Shown piece after piece: positions 34,768 to 45,611 of a DNA stretch of 64,000 nt. The stretch covers positions 154,999,838-155,063,837 of the forward strand of contig OZ018322.1 of the NCBI GenBank assembly GCA_963969495.1, read 5' to 3'. The position numbers were made by a program, and so were the translations under genes. Position 1 is the stretch's first letter, and the number at the start of each line of letters is the position of its first letter. The notes beneath the pieces are model-generated. The model saw nothing but the letters and a program-made list of their open reading frames with translations. It did no database searches and was not told the DNA's origin. Source of the DNA: Ceratothoa steindachneri. Taxonomy: Eukaryota > Arthropoda > Malacostraca > Isopoda > Cymothoidae.

Positions 34768-35595
34768 TGTTTGGTGCGGGCGCGGCGGTCTGCATTTCAG
34801 GAAATGACTGAATTATCTATCACAGTCAAGGAGTTTAGGCCTATAGATGAGGCTGTTGAGTTCTTCTCCGGCAACCTCATCGCCGCGGGCCTAACTACTA
34901 TTCCTAGAAGTTCTGGCCGTTTTGCACGCCGACCACTCCTGTGGTGGTCAGCCGAGTGTGAGACCGACCTCAAGCGTAAGCGTTATGCCTACGTTCACTA
35001 TAAGCGCCGCCCAAACGATTTTACTGTCGATGAAGTTTGTTGGGCTAGGGCTAGGTTCCTGTATATTTCGAAGCACGCCTGCCGCTCTTCTTGGCGTGCA
35101 TACGTGTCTTCACTTAACGGGAAGACCACATCTAGCAGAGGTGTGGAAGCGAGTCAAAAGGATTCGGGGCAAGTTCTCGCAGGAACCCCCTCCTGTTATT
35201 CAGGAGAATGGGACCGCAATCTCGGACTCTGCGTTCGTGGCGGAATCCTTCGCGACCGCTTTCTCCGTATTCTCTAGCCGGGATCATGCCCCGCCAGCAT
35301 TCAATGCACCTCGTGATGTCGCGGATGGCCGCCAGCTGGACCTTACTTCCAGAGGTGGAGAACCCTTCAACGACAGGTTTATTTTCAGTGAGTTGCGTTC
35401 CGCTCTTGCTTCGTGCGCGGGCACCGCTCATGATTCAGACGCTGTCCCATACGCCATGCTTCGACACCTAAGTGAGCGAGGCATGGCCTTTCTGTTAGAT
35501 TTGCTCAAGAGAAACTGGGCGGATGGTCTCCTCCCTGATTCCTGGCGAATTGCTACTGTGCTCGTCTGTGGCAAACCGGGAAGAGATTACTTCAC
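34768..35595 (+). pseudogene. ORF2 linker and RT N-terminus of the I-like LINE
   Basis: After the endonuclease the frame shifts at least once (34,771-35,277, then 35,110-35,590). The second part has ELRSALASCAGTAHDSDAVP, then YAMLRHLSERGMAFLLDLLK, then DSWRIATVLVCGKPGRD, which are the first RT blocks. Sequence resemblance stops abruptly after about 35,590. The catalytic YADD-containing palm is absent. Confidence 0.8.
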
Positions 35596-36084
35596 ATCCA
35601 AAATAATAATTGTATGCAGTTTTCACTCTTTTAGCTAAATTTTTCCGCTGGTTGCTTGGAGTATATCTTTTGCAAATTTAACAAAAGTTCTCTGGGCTAT
35701 TTATACATCTTTGCCGATTTATGTTTTCAACTTAGTTTGTACATATCTTGTTATATACTTTTGTACAATCTTATTTCATTTACAAATTAATTGAAAGATA
35801 ACTCTGAAAAAAATTCAATTAACACTGTATGTAAATACCGTTTCAACACAACTACTATAATGGCTAAATTTGACAACGTGATAAAGCAGAAGTGTAACCT
35901 AGGAACCAAACACAAAACGCATTATTTCACTACGGTAGCCGAAGCAACACTGCTCATATGTGTAACTATAGAGTATGTGTGCAACTCAGGAACCTGACGT
36001 GCTAAAACAATTCTGATTGCAGATTCGTAATCAGCATACTCGATTTAACCTAAATTACAAGCCAATACCCAAGTAGCAAAATCA
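35596..36084. other. AT-rich segment replacing the RT core
   Basis: About 490 bp whose base composition is unlike the flanking LINE. No recognisable domain. Either an insertion plus deletion, or a filler from repair. Confidence 0.6.
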
Positions 36085-36939
36085 TTGTTGAGAAGTGCTA
36101 TTCGCCTGTACGCGCTAGCCCGGCGCCTCCCTCAGTCGTCAACAGCTCTCACTGTATCCGCAGTTGATTTCGATGGTGCCTATGCTGCCGAGAGAAGCCA
36201 GTCTTACCCTAAGCCCTTTGTCTTTAGGGCTAGGAAACTCCTTCGAGAGCTAGGTATTGCTCTCGGGCCAGTGGCGCCCCTGATTCTGCCCAGGACGCCA
36301 TCCTAAAGGGTACCACCTTTGGCTATTTGTCTCTACGCCTCTGATCCCAAAGCTTCTACAGCGCCGGAAGTATTGCGTTCGAACTCTTTGGAGTACACCT
36401 CGTGTCACGCTGGAACCGCGCCTGTATATACGGATGGCTCTAAGTCCCAAGAGGGGGTCGGCTTCTACGCCGTATCCCCTCTATTTGAACTCAGCTCTAC
36501 CACGGCCGAGCTGGTGGCAATACACCTCTCAGTACGGGAGATTACGTGACGTGCCCGGTTCGGAGACCGGATTGTGATCTATAGCGAGTCACAAGGAACC
36601 CTGAGTGCTCTCGGAGCATTGGAATCTCCGCATCCCCTGGTTCGCGATATCCGTAACGCCACGGTTTTGGCAAGCCGGACAGATGTCGAGATTATCTTCT
36701 GCTTGGTTCTTGGACATGTAGGAATTGCGGGGAATGAGCGCGCCGATGAGTGCGCCAAAGAGTCCGCTAGAACTGGGCGACCGGACCAGCGTTTCATTCT
36801 TCCTCACACCGACTACATGGATGGAATACTCTCAGCTCTCCGGGATGCTTGTCGTCCCCCGAGACTGTTCGGCACATTCTTGTTGAATGTCCCAGTCTGG
36901 GTGATCTTCGTGCACGTCATCTGTCCCGGACCGGGATGA
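36085..36939 (+). pseudogene. ORF2 RNase H domain of the I-like LINE
   Basis: Degrades RNA in RNA-DNA hybrids during retrotransposition. Landmarks: VYTDGSKSQEGVGFYAVSP (first Asp), SSTTAELVAIHLS (Glu), VIYSESQGTLSALGALE (the usual Asp of SDSQ is Glu), LGHVGIAGNERADECAK (last Asp). A TGA near 36,547 and a frameshift near 36,870 are seen. Past the frameshift the sequence reads TVRHILVECPSLGDLRARHL, a typical C-terminal Cys/His motif of this LINE group. Confidence 0.85.
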
Positions 36940-37294
36940 GCGGGGTCGCTACCGCTTATCCCTTGTACTCGGGGCGGGTTCGTGCACATTGACTTAATTA
37001 CTCTATGACTTTTTGGAGGAGCCCAGCCTTCTTCACTTTATTTGACCTTATTTGTGCTTCTTTTTATAGGTCGCATGTTCCTGCGCCGAGGGAAGGAGAG
37101 CCTACCCCCGACACCGGAGCATGCTTCCTTCTTGTCCTCTTGCCTTTTCTCATTATTTTTATAGTTATTTGTTAATTACATATTATTTGTTTTGTTATTT
37201 ATTTTCTGATATAGCCTAGTATTTTGCCGTGTGGAGTACGGCGACTTATGCCCAAGTAGGCAGTCGCCAGATGAGCTTAAAATTTAAAAGAAAA

Positions 37295-38060
37295 TTATAC
37301 ATAAACTCCCGGCGTCTTGGTTTGATGGCGTTTCATTTTTTTCCGCAATATTTCTAGCCCCAGATGGCTTATTTTTTATATCTAGCACTATCTCTTTCTC
37401 CATTTCCATGTTAGAGGGAAAAATAAAGCAACTCTGCAAAACACAACTGATCTTTACACATAGACGCACATAATAACATCAATCAAATAGCGACCGCGGC
37501 GTGCACAACAAACATTAGCCAGAGGCAGATCTGACCTGTACTGTAACCATGACAAGAGATGCTAGTTAGTTTTTTACACTTACCAGGCTCATTCGTACAT
37601 TCGTATTAGGCTGAGTTGCTGGATAATTTTTCGTTCCTTTAAGAATATTGTAGAACGTAAACTTTTCATACATTGAAAGTTAAATCCTAATCTCTATAGA
37701 AATCTATTGTTTCAAGAAAACATTGAATTTTAATTACTTTTAATTTGTATGATTATAGATAACAACTCGGGCTGTAACTTCTGAGCCCGAGTCAAGCACG
37801 TGTGAACGATGTCAAGAGAACGTCTGCTACAAATGATATGTTTATGTTTGAGACAGGGCACCTCTATGACGACCGCCAGACGTTGAACGAAAATATAGGA
37901 ACTGCGACCAGGCTCAATAAAAGGAGCCTGAGTTATTGGCTGCAATTACTTACTTGAAGTCAGGGTTGGCAGAAATTAAATCGGCTTTCAAATATACGTT
38001 CAATTTACTAAATTTCTACTCGGTCTAAGCCCGAACAGCCTGAATGCCGGAGTCACCACT
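37295..38060. other. Non-coding stretch after the LINE
   Basis: Begins with the downstream copy of the target duplication. AT-rich otherwise. No gene or array recognised. Confidence 0.55.
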
Positions 38061-38061
38061 G

Positions 38062-38174
<113 letters not shown>

Positions 38175-38216
38175 CATACATATATTAAAGAAAACAGCAA
38201 TGTACGCAGTGCTGGA

Positions 38217-38450
38217 ATGCTATTATTATAGCAATAGTAGCCACCTTTACACTGTATCACTGGTGGTTGAAACGATCCCGAGTAATGCAACGGCAAAACT
38301 GGAGGTTAAAATTCCAAATTGATACAGTTCTGTTGAGGGTTGGTAGATTGGTGCATTTGCTACATTTACTTGCTTGGTGTAGATGAAGAGCGAGCGTTCC
38401 GCAGGCGTGCCCGATGCTGTGTGAAGGTGGCTACTCATTGCTATAGTAAC

Positions 38451-38505
<55 letters not shown>
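38217..38505. repeat. Inverted repeat bordered by (TA)n
   Basis: AGCAATAGTAGCCACCTTTA near 38,230 is inverted as GAAGGTGGCTACTCATTGCT near 38,422. Arms are ~32 bp and are followed by a (TA)n tract at about 38,455-38,505. Looks like a small foldback element associated with TA microsatellites. Confidence 0.7.
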
Positions 38506-38508
<3 letters not shown>

Positions 38509-38555
38509 GAAAAAAACTCACAAAGTGTCACGTGAAGAAAGCAATAATATGAAAA

Positions 38556-38664
38556 TTAATCCACAGGAAAATGAAAAGATGAATCTAAGTACTTTCGAGC
38601 TATATTGGCAAATATAGTTTGAAAGTGCTTGGATTCATCTTTTCATTTTCCTGTGGCTTAATTT
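38556..38664. repeat. Foldback hairpin (~50-bp arms)
   Basis: ATTAATCCACAGGAAAATGA ... GATGAATC is mirrored by GATTCATCTTTTCATTTTCC ... TTAAT, with a short A/T loop near 38,610. (TA)n lies on both sides. Confidence 0.88.
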
Positions 38665-38665
38665 T

Positions 38666-38702
<37 letters not shown>

Positions 38703-38930
38703 CGAGAATTATTTGCAATATCACAATGATAATCATGTGGTTAAGAAGGCAATTTTACGGCTAATTAGCTCTTCATTAAAGCCATCGGAAGGAGCTCTTC
38801 TCACATACACGATAATATGTATGTCAGAAGAGCTCCTTCCGAGGGCTTCGATAAAGAGCCAGTTCGACATAAAATTGCCCTTTTAACCGCATAATTATGA
38901 TTGCGATATTGGAAATAATTCTCGATTTTA
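38703..38930. repeat. ~110-bp inverted repeat of Penelope-element end sequence
   Basis: The left arm (CGAGAATTATTTGCAATATC onward) and right arm (ending GAAATAATTCTCG) meet near CACATACACGATAATATGTATG. Each contains AGAAGAGCTCCTTCCGA / TCGGAAGGAGCTCTTCT. The same motif ends the Penelope-like element at about 43,798-43,835 (GAGAAGAGCTCCCTCCGAAG), so these arms are probably two element ends tail to tail. Confidence 0.75.
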
Positions 38931-39002
38931 CAGGGCTGGGCTGGAGTGGGAAATTTTTTTTTCCATTCTCCTCGACAAGCATGGGTAACAATTAAAAAGG
39001 TC

Positions 39003-40242
39003 TGTCGTAGAATGCCCCCCTTTTTGTTTCTAAGAGTGCTAAGAGTGCTAATATATTGATATCTTAATATTGATATCTTGATATCTTAATTGGTTAATTT
39101 CGCTACACACCTCAATAATATAAGATTTAGGCTTACGGACTCTACTGGAGTTTAAATCCCTCAGGAATGTTGTCTCACGACGCGTCCTGCCTGGCCAGAG
39201 GCAGCAGCTGGGGGGTCCACACGGTATTCAGGGGGGAAGAGTCTTCAAGGACGAGAAAAATTACGTTGCTTTATGCGGCACCAAGGTAGTCGTGGTCTCT
39301 CTGGCGAGAGGGAGTCGAACTTGGTTCTTAAACCAAGTTAACTTGGAGTGCGGTGTGACCACCGAGTAACGAGCTCGAGGGGGAGCTTTTCTCCTGAATT
39401 ACTTAATTCCTAATGGGCGAGGACTGAACTCGGGAAGGGGCTTCTTCAAGGGCGAGAATAAGTTGAACTTGAAGGTCAGTTTGGTAACCAGGAACTAGCT
39501 TGAGGATAAGCTTCTTCTTAATTCCAGTCTTCTTCAAGGGCGAGTATAACGGAGGGGGGGTTTCTCTGACGAGAATAAGTTGAACTTGGTTCCTCAACCA
39601 AGTTAACTTATGAGTTCGGTGTGGCCACCGAGTAACGGGCTCGAGGGGGAGCCTTTTCCTTCTTCTTTCCTTAATTCCTTAAGGACGAGGAATACCCCTG
39701 GTGTTTAAGATGCACCAGGATATAAGGAGTGTCTCTGGCGAGAGTAAGTTGAACTTAACAAAGTTAACTTAACGTTTGGTTTGATAACCAGAGACTAGCT
39801 CGAGGATGAGCTGCTTCTTAGCCCCTAAAGGTAGGTATCCCTGCCTCTCTTGCAGGATACTTCTTAGGTCGGCGAGCCAAGTAATCTACCTGTCCAGTCT
39901 CGGTAGCCTGATTTTAATTTGGGGACTTCGTCACCTGGAGAATGACGTATACTACCTATTAGTTTTCGCCCCACTGGGAGGGTGCTAAGAGGAGGGGGGG
40001 CTTGATGGCAGGCCCAGGAGGGTTCTTATGCCAAAACGGTTTTTCTCACCAAGTCTTATATCGGCTCCTCGATAACCTGGGGGAGATCTTGCATTTTAAC
40101 CTTTAGGTCTTTCATAGCGCCGAGTGGTGTGGCGCTACGGTGAGCGCTTGACCCGACGATGCCTGGGGCTGGATGTCTTTGACGTAACCGCCTCGTGACT
40201 CCACCACGAGAGAACGGGGGGTGGGGTGACGATTCTTCTACA
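39003..40242 (-). repeat. 3' LTR (minus orientation) of the gag-only element
   Basis: 1,240 bp. Contains several degenerate internal repeats built around AACTTGGTT...AACCAAGTT and ACCGAGTAACGAGCTCGAGG (near 39,320, 39,580 and 39,745). The minus-strand purine stretch just outside (about 40,243-40,257) is a weak polypurine tract. Confidence 0.88.
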
Positions 40243-40836
40243 CACCTCCCATCGAAGAAATTAATGGGCAGGGGGGCTCCCGGGAACTCAATCAACTAAC
40301 TCAACCTCGTCGAGATTAGCAAAGTTGTATTTCTTGAGCCCTCTCTTACCTTAAGTTTCGTTACACATGAGCGCCCTCGCGCGCGTTTACACAGGCAATG
40401 TGTCGAACTAGACCTAATCACAATACAATTTTACCCGCAATGAAACAAAAGAAAAAAAACAAGCTGCTTCCTTACATTTCTAAGCTTTTGACAACTTAAA
40501 TCCTACCGATAACTATTAACAAGAAAAACAAATGAAAACATGGTTTCATGCTTATTAGGTACTGAAATAACCCTCAATGGTATTTCGTTTCCGCCTATAG
40601 AGCAGCGGTACTTTATCGGCTCCTTTGATGTAGCTAATACTAAAATGGTGCTCTAATACCAATACTTTACCGCGCCTGAGTCAGCCGTTCGGGTTATTGA
40701 GTCTACCCAAGTATCTTACTAAATGGTAGCGGTATTTCAACCTACTCGAATTACCCTTCTTATGGTACTTGACTACCTTTAAACTGAACATTATGGCTAG
40801 AGTGGCCTGTTGCAGCGGGGCATGATTGATGAGATC

Positions 40837-41905
40837 TTAAGTCCCATAATCCTTCTTTATCAAGGTACACTGTAAGATCAAGTGTGGGTTTGAACTTTGG
40901 GGATCAAAAAAACTTTTCCCTGCGAGGTCTTTAATGGGCGTGGCGCTCACTACGACTTGGCGTATTAGCGGTAACTCTGTGGACGTTCCGTTCGGGGAGG
41001 AGACTACTAGGGGTAAGGGATGCTTATCCGTGTCTCCCATTTGACTAGTTTTATCTGGGTGTATTGCAATAACACCTCTTTCCTCCTTCCTTGTCAACCC
41101 ATTTGATTCGGTTCTCTTCGTAGGTAGTTCCTCAGGTACACCTGCTCGTACCTCTACCCTACTTTCTACTTTTTCCCTGATAACCCCATTTGGCTGGGTT
41201 TTCCTCAATGGTTCTCCCTTAGGTACTCCTGCTGGTACCTCATCCCTACTTTCTACTTCTTCCATCGTTACCCCATTTAGCTGGGTTTCCCTCGATGGTC
41301 CTTTCTTAGGTCCAGGCCGAGGTACAACTTCCTCGACCTCTATCAGATTCTCGATAGGTGCTCTTTCGAGATCGAGCAATCTTTCCTTTTCTTCTCTCTC
41401 TTCTCTTTCAGCTTGAGCAAGTTCTTTTTCCCTCTGTATTCTTCTTTCATCGATTTCTTTTTAAATCTTTATTCTCCTCTCTTTCGACTCTTTTTCCCTC
41501 TTCATTCTCCTTTCCTCGGCTTCTTTTTCTGCTTTCGCTATTTCGTTTTCCCGTCGGGTTCTTCTTTCTTCATCTTCCAGCTTTATCTTTATTCTCCTTT
41601 CTTCATCTTCCCTTTCTATCCTTATTCTGAATTATTTTGCTTCTCTTTTCAACTGTCTTATTCTTTCGTTTGTTCTACTTCCGCTTGAGAATCTTCTTTC
41701 CTTTATTTCTATTTTCCGCTGTATTCGGGCTTCTTCCCTTTTTCGGTTCATCCGTATTTCCATTGATTCACATTCTCTTTTATCCTCTCTTATTATATCC
41801 TCTGTTTCTCTATCAAACTTTATTAATTATTGTTCTTCTTCTCTATCCAAAACTCTTTTTTCCTCTTCGCAATCTATTCTGAGTTCTGCCATGACGTAGT
41901 CATGC
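40837..41905 (-). pseudogene. gag-like protein with coiled coil and three ~28-residue repeats
   Basis: One frame runs from about 41,950 (ARYLGLEGKEMHDYVMAELR) to the TGA at 40,837, with only three in-frame TAA codons and no frameshift that I can see. The first ~200 residues are a Lys/Glu/Arg coiled coil (EDEERRIKIKLEDEERRTRR), as in the gag of copy 1. The C-terminal part has three diverged repeats, each with a T-Q/E-x-N-G-(V/L) core: RETQLNGVTMEEVESRDEV, RKTQPNGVIREKVESRVEV and KRTESNGLTRKEERG. The last ~180 codons are uninterrupted. Gag identity is inferred from position and coiled-coil similarity. Confidence 0.65.
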
Positions 41906-42169
41906 ATCTCTTTGCCTTCAAGTCCCAGGTAGCGCGCAGCCTAACTTACCCTTAATCCCACTACTATGTTGATTGAAGTACGACTGCGACAACAAATTTA
42001 ACACTTGGCCTACCAATTACCTTTAGATTGTTACCACCCCTAACTCTACCAATCTCCCTCTCGTTAATTATTCTCTTATTCCTGATATGATATTCCTTTA
42101 CGTGTTGGCTCTTTCTGCTGGGTTCTTTCTAATAAAAAACCTACAAACCTGACACCACTTTTATAATAG

Positions 42170-43731
42170 TGTCGTGGAATTCCCCCCCTTTTTTGTTCTA
42201 TTAGTGCTAAGAGTGCTAATATATTGATATCTTAATATCTTAAAGAATAGAGCCGCTGGAAACACGTAAGGATATAGAGAAACGCACAATAATTCCCCAA
42301 ATAAACTTATATTTTAACTTTAACAATTGAATACACAACATTTAAACATTAACTACAGCAATACTCTTAATATTATCATATGCTAGAATTAATTCAATTA
42401 GTTTGACCTTCAAAAATTGGTTAATTTCGCTACTCACCTCAATAATATAGGATTTAGGCTTACGGACTCTACTGGAGTTTAAATCCCTCAGGAATGTTAT
42501 TGTCTCACGACGCGTGCCGCCTGGCCAGATGTAGGTGGGCAGGATCACGAGGTCCTTTTGGCGAGGCTAGCAGCTAGGGGGTCCACACGGTATTCAGGGG
42601 GGGAGTTCTTCAAGGACGATAACAATTACGGTGCTTTATGCGGCACCAAGGTAGTCGTGGTCTCTCTGGCGAGAGGGAGTCGAACTTGGTTCTTAAACCA
42701 AGTTAACTTGGAGTGCGGTGTGACCACCGAGTAACGAGCTCGAGGTGGAGCTTTTCTCCTTCATTACTTAATTCCTCATGGGCGAGGACTGAACTCGGGG
42801 AGGGTCTTCTCCAAGGGCGAGGATCGATGAGGGGGGGGGGAGGTTCTCTGGCAGAATAAGTTGAACTTGAAGGTCGGTTTGGTAACCACTAACTAGCTCG
42901 AGGATGAGCTTCTTCTTAGTTCCAGTCTTCTTCAAGGGCGAGTATAACGGAGGGGGGTTTCTCTGATGAGAATAAGTTGAACTTGGTTCCTCAACCAAGT
43001 TAACTTATGAGTTCGGTCTGGCCACCGAATAACGGGCTCAAGGGGAGGCCTTTTCCTTCTTCTTTCCTTAATTCCACAAAGACGAGGAATACCCCTGGTG
43101 TTTAAGATGCACCAGGATATAAAGAGTCTCTCTGGCGAGAGTAAGTTGAACTTAACAAAGTTAACTTAACGTTTGGTTTGATAACCAGGGACTAGCTCAA
43201 GGATGAGCTGCTTCTTAGCCCCTTAAGATAGGTATCCCCGCCTCTCTTGCATTGTACTTCTTGGTCTGGCGAGCCAAGTAATCTACCTGTCCAGTCTCGG
43301 TAGACCGATCTTAATTCGGGGACTTCGTCACCTGGAGACTGACGTATACTACCTCGATTTTCCTCAGTGTTCGTTATTTATAAGTTGTCGCCCCACTGGG
43401 GGAGTGCTAAGATGGGGGGGCTGGGCTTGGTGGCGGGTCCAGGAGGGTTCTTATGCCAAACGGTTTTTCTCACCAAGTCTTACATCGGCTCCTCGTTAGC
43501 CTTCGAGCTTGGGAGAAACACGTCCCTAATTTCTTATTTGACGTGAAATTGAATCTCACTCTCCTGGGGGAGATCTTACATTTTAACCTTTAGGTCTTTC
43601 ATAGCGCCGAGTGGTGCGGTGCTGCGGTTACGCGCTTGACCCCACGATGCCTGGGGCCGGATGTCTTTGCGGTAACCACCTCGTGACTACACCACGAGAT
43701 AACGGGGGGGGGGAGTGACGATTCTTCTACA
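42170..43731 (-). repeat. 5' LTR (minus orientation) of the gag-only element
   Basis: 1,562 bp, longer than its partner because of several extra blocks (for example about 43,350-43,385 and about 43,495-43,560). Same internal repeat structure. Confidence 0.88.
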
Positions 43732-43779
43732 AGGTCGAGCGCAAGATAGTTTTTTGCTGTCTTAGAAAAGTTGAATTAT

Positions 43780-44907
43780 GCGTTATCTTCTCGGGTATGT
43801 GAGAAGAGCTCCCTCCGAAGGCTTCGATAAAGAGCTAGAACCACAATATTTGAACCTAATTTCTTTTTTAAAGACTAGTTTCGGCATGATGCCATTATCA
43901 GCTGTATAATGAATTGCAAGGCAGGTTATTCCATTATACATATAAAGGCGAACAAAAGTATAAAAAACTTGAAAACATAAATATTTGTGTTGATCCGGGA
44001 GCAATTTCCTAATCCTCGTGAAGGAATGGTTCCGGCGGTTTATAGATATGTTTGCCAACATTATTTGATATATATTTATTGAATTTATATTGCCTTTCAG
44101 ATAAATTAAAATTATCGACTTTGTTAATGATGAATGATTCTGCAATTCTCCTTTTAATATAATTTTTGATTTTTAAATAATTTTTGCTTGCTTGAAATTA
44201 ATTCTATGGTCGGAATTTTGCATGTGCGCAAAGAAACTTGAGGAAATTGCCCCCCTTCTTATATCTGTTCGGTGTTCTTTTATCCTCTTATTAAAGTGAC
44301 CTGACTTTCCGATGGATGCCAAATTACAATTTTGGCTGGAGATTAGATATACGCCTGCGTCCAGTTTGGTGGGATGCAGTTTGGTCCAAGATTTTTGTAT
44401 GGTATTTGAATGTTTAAATGTAATATTTATGTAATTTGCGTTCGGATACGATTCTAAGGGGGCTAAGGCTGGAGCATATGGAAAAGTAATACATACTTTT
44501 AAAAACCTCATTTTGGAGTGTGGAGATGAAATATAGGTTTTTCGTGCCCTAGAATGGCATCTGTTTATGGAATAAATTTGGTATTTTAGTTAGATCAAAT
44601 TACAGATAAGGTGGTTAATTTCATCCTGACGAGAAATTGGGTCACATGTTCTATAGGCTCGGAGAATAAGGAGAGAAAGAACGGATATCTTAACAGATTT
44701 GTCATTCAATCAGAAGAAATATATGTAAGCATTTGAATTTGTAGGTTTTCGATAGACTGAACAGTGTATCCAATTATTTGAACGGTGGATTTTTACGTCC
44801 AGAAACGGTAAGGAATTGTTCTCTTCCCATTGTACTTTGAATATCATTGATGGGTGTAACAAATTTAGGTTGTCGAAATGTTTGTTACACCCATCGATAA
44901 AATGCAA
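43780..44907 (-). pseudogene. Penelope-like element: RT C-terminus and GIY-YIG endonuclease
   Basis: 44,907-44,710 reads EENNSLPFLDVKIHRSNNW, then SVYRKPTNSNAYIYFF, the end of a Penelope RT. 44,511-44,173 reads AGVYLISSQNCNLASIGKSG, then FNKRIKEHRTDIRRGAISSS, the GIY-YIG module with the catalytic Arg retained and the YIG reading SIG. 44,145-43,783 continues the linker and 3' end. Frameshifts and stops separate the parts. The 5' portion is missing. Confidence 0.87.
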
Positions 44908-45119
44908 TAGGCTCTAATTTTAAACAACCTCCCGGCCAGAGAAGCTTAACAAATTCATAAAGTTGTGAAGCTTATGCAAGGACTCCTGAAATTTAGTTAG
45001 GGTAAAATTCAGCTAACAAAAGAGGTACTTGAATATGTACTCAAGGGTGGGTATTTGAAGGAACATTTGAGAGGAATTCATTAAAACGTTGAAACATTTA
45101 AATTAAACAATTTTAATGA
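44908..45119. other. Junction between Penelope end and BEL/Pao 3' region
   Basis: About 210 bp, AT-rich, no feature recognised. Confidence 0.4.
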
Positions 45120-45560
45120 AGTGATAGGAATGATCAATTATTTGACCTGATCTTGGATTTGAAATGATTTTTGAAATGATTTTTTGAAATGATTTTGAGA
45201 AGTTTGAGACGATCAAGTATTAGACTTGATCATGTGTTTGATGAAGTTTTGTGTGATGTTTGATAAGTTGGAAGTTTGAGACGTTTGAGATGATCAAGTG
45301 TTAGACTTGATCCTGAATTTTATAAAGTTTTGAATGAAATTTGATCAGTTTTGAGGTGATCAAGTTTCGGGCTTGGTCATGAATGATGAAGTTTTGAAAT
45401 GATGTTTGAGACGATCATGTATTAGACTTGATCATGAATTTGATGACGTTTTGAGACGATCAAGTATTATATTTGATCATGTGTTTGAAATTTATTTCTT
45501 TAGAAGAAGTTAGAGAAGATAAAACATTCTACTTGGTCATATATTTGAAAGGGAGTTAGA
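45120..45560. repeat. ~55-60-bp minisatellite with a palindromic GATCAAGT...ACTTGATC core
   Basis: Six to seven diverged copies. Each contains GATCAAGTATTAGACTTGATC or a variant, itself an inverted repeat, followed by a TTTGATGAAGTTTTGAAATG-like spacer. It lies just past the pol stop of the BEL/Pao element, so it may belong to that element's 3' UTR or LTR. Confidence 0.85.
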
Positions 45561-45611
45561 TGATGGGCAGTTGAGTCTAATGACTAATCATTAAGCTTTA
45601 GAATTCTCTCC

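Larger units (their letters stand above)
31199..37294 (+). mobile_element. I-clade-like LINE with 16-bp target-site duplication
   Basis: TTATACATAAACTCCC occurs directly before (31,183-31,198) and directly after (37,295-37,310) the element, so both ends are defined. Order: GC-rich 5' region, ORF1 with zinc knuckles, endonuclease, RT start, RNase H, 3' UTR ending in an A-rich tail. RNase H inside ORF2 together with this ORF1 type points to the I group. The element is clearly more GC-rich than its surroundings. A ~480-bp AT-rich segment replaces the RT core. Confidence 0.88.
39003..43731 (-). mobile_element. Non-autonomous LTR element (gag-only)
   Basis: The LTRs at 39,003-40,242 and 42,170-43,731 both run TGTCG...TCTACA in plus orientation. 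A perfect 5-bp duplication AGGTC flanks the element (38,998-39,002 and 43,732-43,736). The primer-binding site lies on the minus strand at 42,140-42,157 (TGGTGTCAGGTTTGTAGG), as in copy 1. Only ~1.9 kb of internal DNA is present, coding for a gag-like protein and no pol. It resembles a large retrotransposon derivative mobilised in trans. Confidence 0.9.

Noticed and set aside
41358..41882. Plus-strand Phe/Leu/Ser-rich frames resembling membrane proteins
   Set aside because: Antisense of the Lys/Glu coiled-coil gag; GAA and AAA codons read backwards give Phe and Leu.
45120..45560. Possible CRISPR-like array (palindromic repeats with spacers)
   Set aside because: Eukaryotic context, repeats diverged, spacers are similar to each other rather than unique, and no cas genes. 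It is a minisatellite.
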